NCBI RefSeq assembly: GCF_017591435.1
Contig: NC_059296.1
Location: forward strand, 31,453,425 to 31,517,424
Length of the DNA stretch: 64,000 bases
Direction: 5' to 3'
Origin: Portunus trituberculatus
Lineage: Eukaryota > Arthropoda > Malacostraca > Decapoda > Portunidae
Below the pieces are notes generated by a model, which made no database searches, had not been told where the DNA came from, and saw only the letters and a program-made list of their open reading frames with translations. Of the stretch, positions 45,525-59,963 are shown piece by piece (within the stretch, counting starts at the first letter, position 1; each line of letters opens with the position of its first letter). Position numbers and translations under genes: made by a program.

Positions 45525-45527
<3 letters not shown>

Positions 45528-45777
45528 TCACCACGGTTTCCTGCTGGTCACCCAGCCAGTCTTCGCAATTACGGAGCGAGCTCAGAGCTCATAGACCGAT
45601 CTTCGGTAGGACTGAGACCACAACACACACTCCACAACCCCTCGAGTTACATCCCGTACCTATTTACTGTTAGGTGAACAAGGCCTACACATTAAGAGGC
45701 TTGCCCATTTGCCTCGCCGGTTTCCGGGACTCGAACCCGCACCCTCTGAGTCGAGCGTGCTAACCACTAGACTACGC

Positions 45778-45779
<2 letters not shown>
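45525..45779 (-). mobile_element. SINE-A copy 3, minus strand
   Basis: On the - strand: head CCGCGTAGTCTAGTGGTTAG (45779 leftwards), then GAGGCAAATGGGCAAGCCTC, CACCTAACAGTAAATAGGTA, GGGATGTAACTCGAGGGG, GATCGGTCTATGAGCTCTGA and GTGAATTAC. The head (45717-45779) lacks about 6 nt of the anticodon arm seen in copy 1. Flanked by (CA)n on both sides. Confidence 0.9.

Positions 45780-45822
<43 letters not shown>
45778..45822. repeat. (GT)22 upstream flank of SINE-A copy 3
   Basis: On the SINE strand this (CA)n tract touches the first base of the head. Confidence 0.95.
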
Positions 45823-46374
<552 letters not shown>

Positions 46375-46609
46375 GTAAGAAAAATGCTCACTCGCAAACA
46401 TTCCCTGGGCTTCTTAAAATTATGAAGTGGATGTATTTTTCCTCTCATTTTTTTTTTTTATTGTTTTATTATTTATTATTCTTTTCGTGAGTGGCGTCAG
46501 GTGCTCATAGCGTGCACGGACGCGTCACACCATTTTCAGGCTCATTGATATTTTAAAGTTCATTTATTCGTTATTCATTATTAAATAAAATGTCCAGGAC
46601 GCGCAATCA

Positions 46610-46751
<142 letters not shown>

Positions 46752-46774
46752 GTCTAACTCAAACTTTCGTGATA

Positions 46775-47715
46775 ATTTTTTTTTTTTTACTTTTTTATCT
46801 AAGAAAGAAATTGGTCAAGGACTGCAATAAAAATATGGCTTAATAAAAAATAATAAAAGAATCATCAAATATTGGATGAAAAATTTCTTAAAATCTCCTC
46901 AAAAGAGTTCAAGCCATAGCAGGGAGGAATACAGAAGCAAGCAAGGGTTCCAGAGTTTACCATAACGAATGATTGAAAATACTGGTTAACTTTTGTATTA
47001 GAAAGGCAGACAGGATAGGAGTGAAGCAAAAGAAACCTTGTGAAGCGAAACTGCGGGAGGAGAGGATACATGGAGCTAGCAGGATCAAAAGAGCAATTAG
47101 CGTGAAAATAGCGGTAAAAGATAATAGGAACTGACAATGTGAGGAAACCTGGCGAAGACGACTCAGAAAACCTTAACTTCATAGAACTTGTTTTAACTAG
47201 AGGTGAAATATGAAGTTTCCAATTTAGATTATAAGAAAAGGACAGGTCGAGGATGTACAGCGTAGAAGAGGGGAACAGTTGAGTGTCACTAAAGAGGAAT
47301 GGATAGTCGTCTGGAAAGTTGAATCAAGTTGACAAATGGGGGAATCGATTTTTTGAGGCATTAAACAATAGTAAGTTTTCTCTGCCCCAATCAGAAATTT
47401 TAGAAAGATCAGAAGTCGGGTGTTCTGTGGCGTCCCTGTGGAAACTGTTAACTTCTTGGAGGTTTGGTCGTCTGAAAGGGCATGAAAAAGTGTAGGGTGG
47501 TATCATCAACGTAGAAGTGGATAAGCCAATAAGTTTGGTTCAGATCACTGATTAAGAATAGGAAGAAAGTGATTAATAAAAACAGGATTTTGAGCAACAC
47601 CACTGTTAAGAGAGTCAGAGGAGCAGTCACCGTCTACACCACAGCAGCAATAGAACGTTCAAAAAGAAAACCAGAGATGAAGTTACAGATAGAAATAAGT
47701 TATAGGAGGATAGTT
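46775..47715 (-). pseudogene. Jockey-type LINE fragment with reverse-transcriptase pieces, minus strand
   Basis: The longest LINE copy here. On the - strand, a segment around 47585-47665 encodes a GVAQNPV motif (cf. the GVPQGSV motif of LINE RTs). It is followed, in another frame at about 47500-47530, by FYVDDTTLHF, the catalytic YxDD of subdomain 5, then DATEHPTSDLSKISDWG and LLLFNASKNRFPHLST. Near 47100-46870 the C-terminal part appears: FYRYFHANCSFDP and LSNTKVNQYFQSF. Frameshifts and stops separate these pieces. The 3' tail lies at the A/T-rich 46775-46860. Inactive; 5' part missing. Confidence 0.85.
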
Positions 47716-47874
47716 TTAAAGTGAATCCTTTGTGGCAGTGTGTGTCAATGAGCGGCACCACTGCAGCATTGCACCATGGTAAAACAACGGTTGTGTACGC
47801 CTGCCTTCAGGGAGGATCGAACTCCCGGCCTCTGGTTTACTAGACCAGCGCTCTAGCCACTGAGCTATGAAGGC
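47710..47874 (-). mobile_element. tRNA-Thr-headed retroposon or tRNA pseudogene, minus strand
   Basis: A tRNA-like 72 nt unit (47803-47874) followed on the - strand by about 90 bp (ACCATGGTGCAATGCTGCAG, GACACACACTGCCACAAAGG) not resembling SINE-A, B or C. It could be a fourth SINE family or a single retroposed tRNA. It ends next to the LINE fragment. Confidence 0.5.
47803..47874 (-). tRNA. tRNA-Thr(AGT)-like sequence
   Basis: A complete cloverleaf of exactly 72 nt: acceptor GCCTTCA / TGAAGGC (7 of 7), TA, D arm GCTC-AGTGGCTA-GAGC, anticodon arm CTGGT-CTAGTAA-ACCAG (anticodon AGT), variable AGGCC, T arm GGGAG-TTCGATC-CTCCC. All stems are intact. The anticodon loop matches eukaryotic tRNA-Thr(AGT), but the acceptor is not the usual GGCGCC-type. 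No T-run terminator follows at once, so a SINE head is as likely as a real gene. Confidence 0.6.
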
Positions 47875-48779
47875 GCTTAGTTGTTTTCCTGAAGTTAATA
47901 TCATATACTATTAATGACATCTGTATCACCACCATCATTATCATCAGCCGCAGCAGCCGCATCAAACGATTGTGCTTTTTTTCCTAGAAACATTATTTTT
48001 GCAAAACTACAGTGGCATTTCCCTCATCACGTACACACTGGAAATATTTTGATGTAAAAGCAAATGTAGTCAATTTTCCTGAGTCATTATTCACGGCTGT
48101 TGCATCAGTTATGTTATTATCACAGAAAACTTTATTATTCGTTGTTTTCATCAATATTTGAGTGCATGATGGAATGAGGTTAGTTCCAGCCATCCCTATC
48201 ATAGATTAATGCAACCTTCCACAGCTCGCTAGTGACTTGGAACCAACAAACAGCCTGTTCACTGAGCGCACTGGAGTCACCTTCAGCTCCCTTGGAGAGC
48301 CACCTTTATAAAGACACTGGAAGAAAATACCTGAACACAGAGTTTGCCCTTTGATTTGTGACGCTGAAACACAAAACACGGACTCTGATCAACGCGGAGG
48401 TTACTTACAAGGCTGCAACGATGGAGACATTCATGCTGAAAATATATACATCGAATTTCACCGTGAAATGATTATTTATATATTGTTTTTATCAATTATT
48501 TTATGCTACAAGTTTTTTTTTCTTTCATTCCTTTTATTTTCTTATATTTTTATTGCGTATTTTTTTCAGATGTTAACATCATCATTTCCGCGAAGGTCTC
48601 ATCTCGCTGGTGTAATTACATTAGTTGTCTTCTCAAGTTTTCCAAAATACAAAGCGTGCCTTTTCTCAATTCCCCCAACCGTTTCTCCTTCATCTTCCTG
48701 TTTGTCTTCTCGATAGACTCACTCTTCCGTTCACTGAGGTAACGTCATTCATTCAGGTCCGTTTTTGCATGTACGATGG
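47875..48779. other. AT-rich unique stretch, no gene recognised
   Basis: A 121-codon + strand frame (48351-48716) has a hydrophobic middle that may be compositional. No motif recognised. Confidence 0.45.
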
Positions 48780-49870
48780 CAGTGTTTTCTTGCCAAGCCA
48801 TCTCCCTCACGTACAAACGAACATTGTGACTCTTGTATCATGCGATGTTAGCAGTTTTCTGTAATTGATGCTACTTCCCAACACCTTTTGCAGTGTTCTA
48901 TCAATGGATCTTCTTGGACGAGGCTTTTCTTCTGTTAATGGATCTTCCTGGCACTTTTTAGCATTTTCTTCTATCAAGGGATCATTCCGCCAGTGTGCAG
49001 TACAGGGCAAAAGTTTTGTTCTATTAACGATGCCGCAGCCATCGCAAAGGACAGACTTGTTATGTCAAATGATCATTCTGATGTATAGGGAAGACTGTGT
49101 AGCTTGTAATTTCTTTTTAACAACCTGTTCGCTTTTTCTTTCTGTTTGGCAGTTTGGTGTATTTTTCGTCCTTCTTTGATATCTACACTACAGTCTTTAC
49201 GATGGCTATTCAACAGGACGCGTTGGTTCCATACTCATTTCCTCCACATCTTTCATGTGATTTCCCTTCGCATTGCTTAACTCCAGCATGGTTTTGTTTC
49301 TTTCCTGCTTTACCTCGGTAAACATTTCGTCTTGTTCCTTAATGACTGACCTTCATCACTACGTCTGTGCAATCTTCTCGTGGAACATGTTGATCACTTT
49401 CTTCTTTTCCTTCTTGACATGAGCATACAAGTTTTCGAAAGCCTTCTGCGTCTTCTTTTTCTCCTTCCGTTCATTTTTGTACATTTCCTCCATATTTCCA
49501 AACTGACGTCTTGTTGTATATCTTTCTCGCAATAACTTATTACATTTCAAATCCTTCTCTGTAATCGTCTGAGCCTTTATCTTTTGTTATGCTTTTTAAC
49601 CTCATGGTAAGTCTCGATGTATTTTAAATGTAGATGCTTCAAATTCCTTCGCTGGATTTAAGGCGCTTTGCTCTCTTTCTTTCCTGTTCTCCTGACACTG
49701 TTTTGTTAATTCCACTACAATCTCCTCAAGAAATTCCTTCGTCTCTTCCTTCATGGTGGTAGTTATGTGTCTGCAGTGCTCCATCCCTCCTGTCTGTATA
49801 GGCGTGTTGAGTTCTCTTACTACCTGTTCACTGACCGAACGTAAGGAATGTGTATGAGTGTTCTAAGTAT
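48780..49870 (-). pseudogene. Unidentified, probably broken coiled-coil coding sequence
   Basis: On the - strand several non-low-complexity open pieces follow one another. About 49866-49602: charged helical sequence with MKEETKEFLEEIVVELTKQC. About 49550-49359: KNERKEKKKTQKAFENLYAH and KKVINMFHEK. About 49320-49205: KEQDEMFTEVKQERNKTMLE. About 49062-48796: LCDGCGIVNRTKLLPCTAH, a C-x2-C...C-x2-H array like the first half of a RING finger, then an internal repeat (DPLIEEN / DPLTEEK). Stops and frame changes separate them. It could be a decayed gene, exons of an intact one, or part of a transposon. No family is recognised. Confidence 0.3.
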
Positions 49871-50934
49871 AGTTCTATCAAGCGGGATGTTCCTCAAGAT
49901 TCTATTTCAAGACGTGTCATATTTCTTGTTTATGCTTCTAACAGCTATTCTGACAATGTTACATTTATTGACTATTGTTACAGAACATAAACCTCAACAG
50001 TTCACAGAAAGCTACTTCAGAAATTGTAACAATATTGACAAAATAAAAGTTAACAGATTAAACCTTAAGCACAGTTCACATTGTTTCAGAGTAGATATGT
50101 AGTGCGTGATTGGCTCCAGAGCGTTTTGATGCGTCCTGTCCACGAAGTTCTTAGAAATGGAAGTTGGTGGATGTGTAGATTGGAATAAACACCTTCGTAA
50201 AGTTCATTCCAGCTAATACAAAGCTTGTGGCATCATGTACCGCAGTGGGAGTGAACTTAATACCACTGCAATATTTACCCTGTACAATTTCCTGCTCAAA
50301 AATCATATCGTATTTCTGTTTGGAGCTGCACCGACTATTCTTTCCAGCAATATGTATTAAAGACACAAAAGATTATTCTACCATTTTAAAATGAAAGATT
50401 AATTCAGAAAAATTATGTAACTACTAGATTAATATAATATAGGACAATATATTAAAGTATCGTAATGAATTGTATATTGCAATCGGTGACAACATTATCA
50501 AGATTCAGCATCATGACTTTCAAAGGAGAAGAAGTCAGGTAAACTTTCACCTTTCACGTCCTTCAGGCAGAGCAATGAACAACTCTTAACGCCAGCTCAG
50601 TACTCCCCTCAGGTCTTCAGCTGCCGAACTCCCTCCAACTCATTAAGAAACTATTCAGATGCATATACCAGTAACACCTTCAGGCGCAACAAAAAAGCAA
50701 ATATAATTCACAAACCAAGTAAAATAGAATGTGAGCGTCGACAATTCCGTTTGTAAACAAGAAACAAAAGCAAAAGCCAAAACAAGCACAGTCTTTCCTT
50801 CTTTTCACGTCACTCACCGCAAAAGAATGGTGAAGAAAGGGACAGAAAGGACAAAGAATATCTGAAAAAAAATTTACTTTACTCTTTTTATTTCCACTTC
50901 TTGGTAGAGAGAAAATGATGAAGAGGGTAAAGAA
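49871..50934. other. AT-rich unique stretch, no gene recognised
   Basis: Open frames at 49848-50102 (+, 84 codons) and 50151-50366 (-, 71 codons) are not low-complexity but match nothing known to me. Confidence 0.45.
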
Positions 50935-51065
50935 GAGGAGGAGGAGGAGGAGGAGGAGGAGGAGGAAAGGAACAGAGAGAAATCTTGGAAGAGGGGGAGA
51001 TACGAAGAAAAAAAATGAGAGGGAAGATAAGGAAGAAGGTTACGTAATGGTCAAATCAAACCAAT

Positions 51066-51100
<35 letters not shown>
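50935..51100. repeat. (AGG)n and (GA)16 tracts
   Basis: AGG 50935-50965; GA 51069-51100. Confidence 0.94.
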
Positions 51101-51101
<1 letters not shown>

Positions 51102-51512
51102 GCTTTCTTCTCTTCATTCTTTTCTTCTTTTCTCTGCTAATCTCACTCACTTATAGCCATTTTCCTCTTCCCTTCAGTTTCTCTCCCTCTCTCCTGCACT
51201 TCCTTCACTTCTTTCCTCCCTCCATCTCTCCCTCTACCTTTAGCATCTCTCCCCTCTTCCCTCACACTATATACACGTATGCCTCTTATCTCCAGTCCTC
51301 CCTCTCTCTCTCTTTCCCTCCCTTCCTCCCTTCCTCCCTCCCTTCTCATCATAAGCTTGCGCCTTTATCCCGTAACTCATATCTTCAATACTGCTTCCCC
51401 TCCCCCCTCTTCGCTTCTTTATGCCTTCCACTTTCTTTACTGCAGTTTTTCCTCATACGCTTCAACATAGCTTCTCTTATTCCATCTGGTCTCTCCGTCT
51501 CTTCTTCCTCCT
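51101..51512. other. Pyrimidine-rich stretch, no gene seen
   Basis: CTCCCT-rich + strand, short open frames only. Confidence 0.5.
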
Positions 51513-51832
51513 AAATTCAGAAACCCTTTATTCCTGCACTGCTATTGATTTCCGAGGCCACAGTTGTGTTCTCATGACTAGTTTTTCCTCTCAGAAATGT
51601 AGAAATCTTATTAATCTGTCATCAAAACCGTAAAAACATCCTGAAAACTCACTGATTTTTCACTACTACTGATTACCAAGACCGCATAGATGGTTAGCTG
51701 TGTTCTCATGATTGTTTTATCCTCTTAGTAATGTAGAAATCTTATTAATCTGTCACCAAAGCCTTAAAAACACCCTGAGAATCAACTTGAGCCTTTGAAA
51801 ACAGCGGAGATGCGGCGGAAGTTTTTAGGAAT
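51513..51832 (+). mobile_element. MITE-2 copy with internal duplication
   Basis: Left end AATTCAGAAACCCTTTATTC; right end GCGGAAGTTTTTAGGAATG. The central part is present twice: AATGTAGAAATCTTATTAAT + CTGTCA (51597 and 51730), with TGTGTTCTCATGA preceding each. The copy is about 320 bp instead of about 210. Confidence 0.78.
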
Positions 51833-52274
51833 GTTGGGTTTATGAGGAAAATGTGCTTGTGTATGTATATCTTGCTTACATGTTGAGGATCGAGAAAAAA
51901 AAGACATACACATATACTCCTACATGCACATATCGAGAGAGAGTTTGTTGGTATACGCAAGGCCACAGATTCCCACCGCACGAGAAGCGAGTTCGGAGCC
52001 ACTTTGACAACCCATTAATTTAGCTCCTAATTAACATGCACGTCGGGTTGTGCACTGGGGGAATCACGGCTGTTGTGGCAGAACTGCGGGAAACATTACC
52101 AGGGTTTTGTGTCAACGAGTGTTTTTGTTTTTTGGTGTGTTTATTAGTTCGTTGTAATTTTTTTACTGTTATCTATCTATTGGGAGCTTTTTGCTGACAT
52201 TTTTAGACCACCACGCTTATATATTTTTCGTCGCCTTTCTATTCTTCTCTTTTTTCTTTTTTTCTTTTTTTTCT
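51833..52274. other. Unique stretch, no gene seen
   Basis: No recognised repeat or coding feature. Confidence 0.5.
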
Positions 52275-52430
52275 TCTTTCTTCTTCTTCTTCTTCTTCTT
52301 CTTCTTCTTCTTCTTCTTCTTCTTCTTCTTCTTCTTCTTCTTCTTCTTCTTCTTCTTCTTCTTCTTCCACTTTTACTACTACTAATACTACTACTACCAC
52401 CACCACCACCACCACCACCACCACCACTAC
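52275..52430. repeat. (TTC)31, CTA and (CCA)11 tracts
   Basis: TTC 52275-52370, ACTACTACTAATACTACTAC at about 52374-52394, CCA 52395-52427. Confidence 0.95.
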
Positions 52431-52742
52431 TAACTATTAAAACTACACTTATTTTTCTCACTTGGATCTTTCTCCGTGACTCATCCATCCATCCATCCAT
52501 CACTCTTCATGTCTTCCCACACAAGAGAGAGAGCAGGACGTCACTTTTGCCTACCTCTCTAGTCCTAGTTGAATGAGTCCAGCACAAAAGTAAGCGTCTG
52601 AATTCACTAGGTTGTCATGAGCAGTATTTTCCCAGCAGTGAATGGGATATCATGGTTTGCAGTGGTTTTGTGGCACCTCGAGACGTTTTATTTACTTGAA
52701 AGTCATGGGTGAAGGGCGGCTGAGGGAGGGAGGGGAGAGGTT

Positions 52743-52868
52743 AGTGGTGGTGGTGGTGGTGGTGGTGGTGGTGGTGACGTCACGGGTTGTATTACTAAGA
52801 ATTTTGTTGTTGTTGTTGCTTGGGGTGGTGGTGGTGGTGGTGGTGGTGGTAGGGGGTGATGGTTGTTG

Positions 52869-52899
<31 letters not shown>

Positions 52900-53067
52900 G
52901 GACTTGTTCTTATTGTTTTTGCTTTTATTTTTGTTTTTTGTTCTCATTATTTCTGTTATTATTGTTGTTATTATAATTATTGTCGTAGTTGTTGTTGTTC
53001 TTGTTATTGTTATTGTTGTAATAATTGGTATTGTTATTATTTTTTTTTTCATTATTATTATCATTAA

Positions 53068-53124
<57 letters not shown>

Positions 53125-53237
53125 CATTATTATTATTATCATTATTATTGTTATGATTGTTGTTATTATTTTTCTTATTATTCTTATTATTGTTATTATT
53201 GTTTTTGTTATCATTATTATCATTATTATTATTATTA

Positions 53238-53302
<65 letters not shown>

Positions 53303-53326
53303 GTTTTTATGATAATAATAATAATA

Positions 53327-53374
<48 letters not shown>

Positions 53375-53393
53375 GTTATTATCATTATCATTG

Positions 53394-53443
<50 letters not shown>

Positions 53444-53545
53444 GTTATTATTATCATCATCATTAGTATTATCATTATTGTAGTAACAGCAGTAGCAACA
53501 ACAGTAGTAGTAGTAGTAGTAGTAGTAATAGTAGTGTTATCATAA
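52743..53545. repeat. GGT, GTT, ATT and TAG trinucleotide region
   Basis: (GGT)n 52743-52775 and 52822-52850, (GTT)n 52863-52900, ATT-dominated 53035-53460, (TAG)n 53503-53530. Two long open frames (262 and 229 codons) are poly-Ile/Asn artefacts. Confidence 0.95.
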
Positions 53546-54377
53546 GAGTATTTTCCATCATGAACACCAGTACTAATATTCAAAGCTCCCTAGAGCACGT
53601 GAAGGGGGCAAAATCACCATTAACACAAATGAATTACGAATGCTGCAGAAAAATTAACGCGAGACTTTTGTTGGAGATCAAAGCGAGATTGAACACAGCT
53701 TGCCGGCCGAGCGGTTGATCACAATTACAGTAATGGCTGCAGTGGGACACTGGCAAACAAAGGGATCCTCACTCCCGAGCCACTTTTACTACTCGCTTTT
53801 GTCACCACCTCTTGATCGCTTGCTTCCTATCACAGCTTTCCCCGAACCATTCTTACGGTGCCTGGGCGAAGACTTAACATGACCAGCATGATGATGCATG
53901 TCTTCCATGAATGCAAGGCGAGGTGAAGGGAGTGGCGTGGCTGTTCAGCTTGGCTCATGACGTGGCAATGTACTGATCACCACCTCAAGATACACATCAG
54001 TGATTTAAAGACCAAAATTATGACAGGGAACCCTCGCATTACATGGCATTTATAAGGGCGTTACTGCACACACTTCTCAGAACAAGCGAGCCTTTACTGA
54101 AACTACTATTTAGTGTGAAACAGGACATTTGGAGGGTAATCTAAAGGTGATGGTAATATTACTCTGTATTCAGCCCTCCCATTGCTTCCCACCCCGCCAT
54201 ACTGTATACCTACTACATGTCTCGAGGCCACCACCTCGTGAAGCGCCGCTCCTGAAGTGATCCAATAATCCCTTGACGCGATCACACTGGCGCCTGTCTC
54301 ATAAAGGGTGGAGGGAAATACACCAGTCTGGTAGTACTCATATGGTTGTACCCTCCCTATCTGGCTATAGGCACAAC

Positions 54378-54378
<1 letters not shown>
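53546..54378. other. Unique stretch, no gene seen
   Basis: No recognised repeat. A CCGGCCGAGCGGTTGA string near 53703 resembles a tRNA A box, but no B box follows. Confidence 0.5.

Positions 54379-54449
<71 letters not shown>
54379..54449. repeat. (CA)35 microsatellite
   Basis: Perfect tract. Confidence 0.97.
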
Positions 54450-56809
<2,360 letters not shown>

Positions 56810-57194
56810 TGGTCATCAGGCCGGTCACCTCGCCGCTTAGTTAGGCCGTTAGGTCAAGCTGGGACATGACAGTAGAATCACGAAATGCAATACAAAACGA
56901 GTCTCTGCCTGACAGAACGTGCGCGAACCTTTGACGACGTTCACCTCGTTGTGAAGGCACCGGAATGTGTGGGCCATGTGTCCTGCCTGACAGTTTCCGG
57001 CATTATACATAATTAATTCTAGAGCAACGTTTTAGCTTAAGAAGAGTTGCCCACCATTTGCCAACGCGCACCCTTGCTATTTTCCGCCTAATTAACTATT
57101 TGTGTGACGGCTCCAAGCTGGCCACGGAGATTTATGGCGAATGTAATCTTTGCACTCTGCGAAATAAATCCGTAAAGAAAAAAATATATGTGTA

Positions 57195-57198
<4 letters not shown>
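56810..57198. other. Unique stretch, no gene seen
   Basis: No recognised element. Confidence 0.5.

Positions 57199-57274
<76 letters not shown>
57199..57274. repeat. (TA)38 microsatellite
   Basis: Perfect, self-complementary tract of about 76 bp. Confidence 0.97.
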
Positions 57275-57275
<1 letters not shown>

Positions 57276-57319
57276 GTACACGGCCTGGCCTGCCTTAGCG
57301 CTCCGCTGTGTACCTTGCT

Positions 57320-57535
57320 GACCGTCCTTCCTGTGTGGCGTGGTGTGGTGCGGCGTGGCGGGGTGTCGCAGGATGTGGTGTGAGTGTGATGGAAGTGTGG
57401 TGTGGGTGGGATTTGTGTAGAAAAAATAGAGTTGATGTGAAAAACAATAAAGTTGCAAAGGTTGTCATGTCTGATTTGTGTGTGTGTGTGTGTCGCTGAA
57501 TTCGGTGTGTGAGAATCAAGCACACTGCACGTCGC

Positions 57536-57610
<75 letters not shown>
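57320..57610. repeat. GGTGT-rich patch and (GT)n tracts
   Basis: Degenerate GGTGTGG/GGCGTGG units at 57336-57412 resemble the reverse complement of the ACACC array at 41835. GT tracts follow at 57475-57493 and 57538-57610. Confidence 0.85.
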
Positions 57611-57612
<2 letters not shown>

Positions 57613-58329
57613 TTTCGTGGACAAACGTTTTTAATGAATCAACAAACACGTGCAAGCATTGCGAGATGTGTGAAATGTTTTAGTTTTTTTTTTCTCTCTT
57701 TTTTTATGAACATTTCGGTGTATTTCTGAGCTGCGTGTTATTTGTCGGTGCAGCGCGTCATTTCCAGCGATTGTCAGTCTTACGGTGTCAGTTTTGTGTT
57801 GTAGCGACTCTGTTCTGTCCGTGAGTTGTGTAGGTGTTGGTGATTCTGTTTGTCATCTCTAGAATATTGTTATCCAAAAACTCCTCTCTCACATAGACTA
57901 TCCTAAACTTTCCACTTGTATAATGTGTGTTTGTGTTTCCTGAATCGAAAAATGTATCATCATTTTCACATTATTTACATATTCTTTCTTTGTGTATGTG
58001 TTAACTTTGCACTTGCATGTACTATTGAACTGTGTGTTATCTGGACAGATCGTCATTTTCAAAAATGAATATTCTCACAGTATGAGATTTTGATTTTGTA
58101 TTCACGTGTATACCAAACATGCGAGTTGTGTATTGTTGGTACAGTCAAGAAATCAGGTTTATTATTTTTTTTCTCTTGCCAGCTTCGGTTTTATTGCCGA
58201 ATTGTTTGGTGTTTGCGGAGTGTGTCTTCTCAAACGTAATAAATCTGGCGCGGGGAGGGATTGCGACTAAGAGAACCCCTGCACTGCATGATATATTACG
58301 CGTACTACTCGTATATCACGTAATTGTGT
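57611..58329. other. TG-rich unique stretch, no gene seen
   Basis: GAGCTGCGTGTTATTTGTCG (57729) and GAACTGTGTGTTATCTGGAC (58027) look like diverged copies of one sequence, a possible old duplication. No gene. Confidence 0.45.
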
Positions 58330-58719
58330 TCAGACCCCTCCCTCCCCCTCCCCCTCCCCCTCCACTACACACTCACCCACAGCCCGTCCCTCCCTTAATT
58401 ACAAGCCTGGTCACCTCCCCCCCCCGACGCCCTTTGTGTGGGAACCATCTGCAAAGCTCCTCCCTCCCTCGCTACCCTACCAGGAGCCCCACCAGCCACC
58501 AGACCCTGAGATGTGATGAGTATTTATGTAGCAGTTAATCAACTTAGCAAAACTGCAACACTTATAGCTAACCAGAATAATGGTGACGTCTACTCGTGGT
58601 GGTGGTGGTAGTAGTGATGTAGTAGTAGTACTCGTAGTAGTAGTAATAGTAGTAGTAGTAGTAGTAGTAGTAGTATAATAATAATTATTATTATTATTGA
58701 TATTATTATCTATATCATA

Positions 58720-58757
<38 letters not shown>

Positions 58758-58925
58758 CATTATTATGTATTGTTATTATTATCATTATTATTTTTTTTAT
58801 TATTATTATTATTATTGTTATTATTATTATTATTATGATTATTGTTATTATTGTTATTATTATTATTAATTATTTTAGTAGTAGTAGTAGTAGTATCATC
58901 ATCATCATCATCATCATCAACCGCA
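58330..58925. repeat. CCCTCC, TAG, ATT and ATC tract cluster
   Basis: (CCCTCC)n 58335-58365, GGT/GTA 58597-58675, ATT 58684-58870, TAG 58876-58895, ATC 58896-58920. Confidence 0.92.
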
Positions 58926-59454
58926 GCAGCACCACGAGTAGCCGCAGTACCGCCAGCACCACCACCACTACTAGTGACATAGTGTGTAACATCGCTGTCA
59001 GCTCTTCAGCAGCTACTACCTTCATTTCCTCATCTATGTGCTCTGAATGTCTGACATCTCCGTCTCGTTTTTCTTTCTTCTTCTTTTACCCCCGCGCAGT
59101 GTTGGCTGGCAACAGAAGACGGGAAATCACGTTACCTCACAAGAGAAGGCTCATCTCGTTGTTGTGAACTTTACTCTTCCCGTCGTGTTTTACAAACTGA
59201 GACACTGACATTGTTTTCCTAACTTTATTCCACTTTTGTCCATTCCCTTCCCGAGTCTTGCTTCCTTGCGTGCCTCAGATGCTGGTTCGGCAGGTACAAT
59301 AATATTGATCCTAACCCCAGCAGCTCACCGAGACTCGTTTGCCGCAGGAATATTTAGCTGGAGGCTGAAAAGACTGCTGCTATTTGGCACGTACTGTCCC
59401 GCCACTTCAGTATACCTTCCTCAAAATAACATCAGCCAGCCATATTTAGGCTGG
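58926..59454. other. Unique stretch, no gene recognised
   Basis: Open frames of 105-110 codons (58835-59167, 59236-59553) have no recognisable domain. Confidence 0.45.
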
Positions 59455-59587
59455 TATTCAGAAATGATTTGCTGTCTCTCCTTTCACCAACACTATTTTT
59501 CAAGGCCACAGAAACGGTCAGCCGAGCTCTCACACCAGTGTTCCTGCTGTTAATAATGAAGACGTATTGTTAATATGTTACTAGAAC

Positions 59588-59654
<67 letters not shown>

Positions 59655-59740
59655 AAAACCTGTGTCACTTATAAAAGAACTCTTTGAAAGTGGTGGAGGT
59701 CCGACGTAGAATGATTGAAAATATTGGATGGTCTTAGATG
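59455..59740 (+). mobile_element. MITE-2 copy containing a (GA)31 expansion
   Basis: Left end TATTCAGAAATGATTTGCTG, centre GTTAATATGTTACTAGAACA, then (GA)n at 59589-59651 inside the element, then CTCTTTGAAAGTGGTGGAGG and the diverged right end TGATTGAAAATATTGG. The expansion replaces or displaces part of the right half. Confidence 0.78.
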
Positions 59741-59766
59741 AGAGTACGTGAGCTAGATTAACGACC

Positions 59767-59803
59767 CACCGGTGTAAGGGTTAGCGTGCTCGACTCACAC
59801 CCA
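59767..59803 (+). other. Relic resembling the SINE-A tRNA-Val head
   Basis: CGGTGTAAGGGTTAGCGTGC + TCGACTCACA resembles GTGTAGTGGTTAGCACGCTCGACTCACA of the SINE-A head. No B box or body follows. Confidence 0.4.
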
Positions 59804-59963
59804 AGAGAAACCAGAGAATCTCAAGGCTGCGGGAGATTATGTGAGCTTCTCTCCTTTCACGCAGCAATCCCCCACGCCTGAGCCAGCACGGCCTGTAATC
59901 CTGCACAACACATCCACTTAACCTCTGAGGAAGAGTTCATCCTCCACTATATTCATATAGGAC

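Noticed and set aside
52795..53583. 262-codon minus and 229-codon plus open frames
   Set aside because: Artefacts of GTT/ATT/GGT trinucleotide arrays.
53700..53720. Possible class II tRNA start (CCGGCCGAGCGGTTGA)
   Set aside because: No B box GGTTCGAATC-type sequence follows within tRNA length and no cloverleaf forms.
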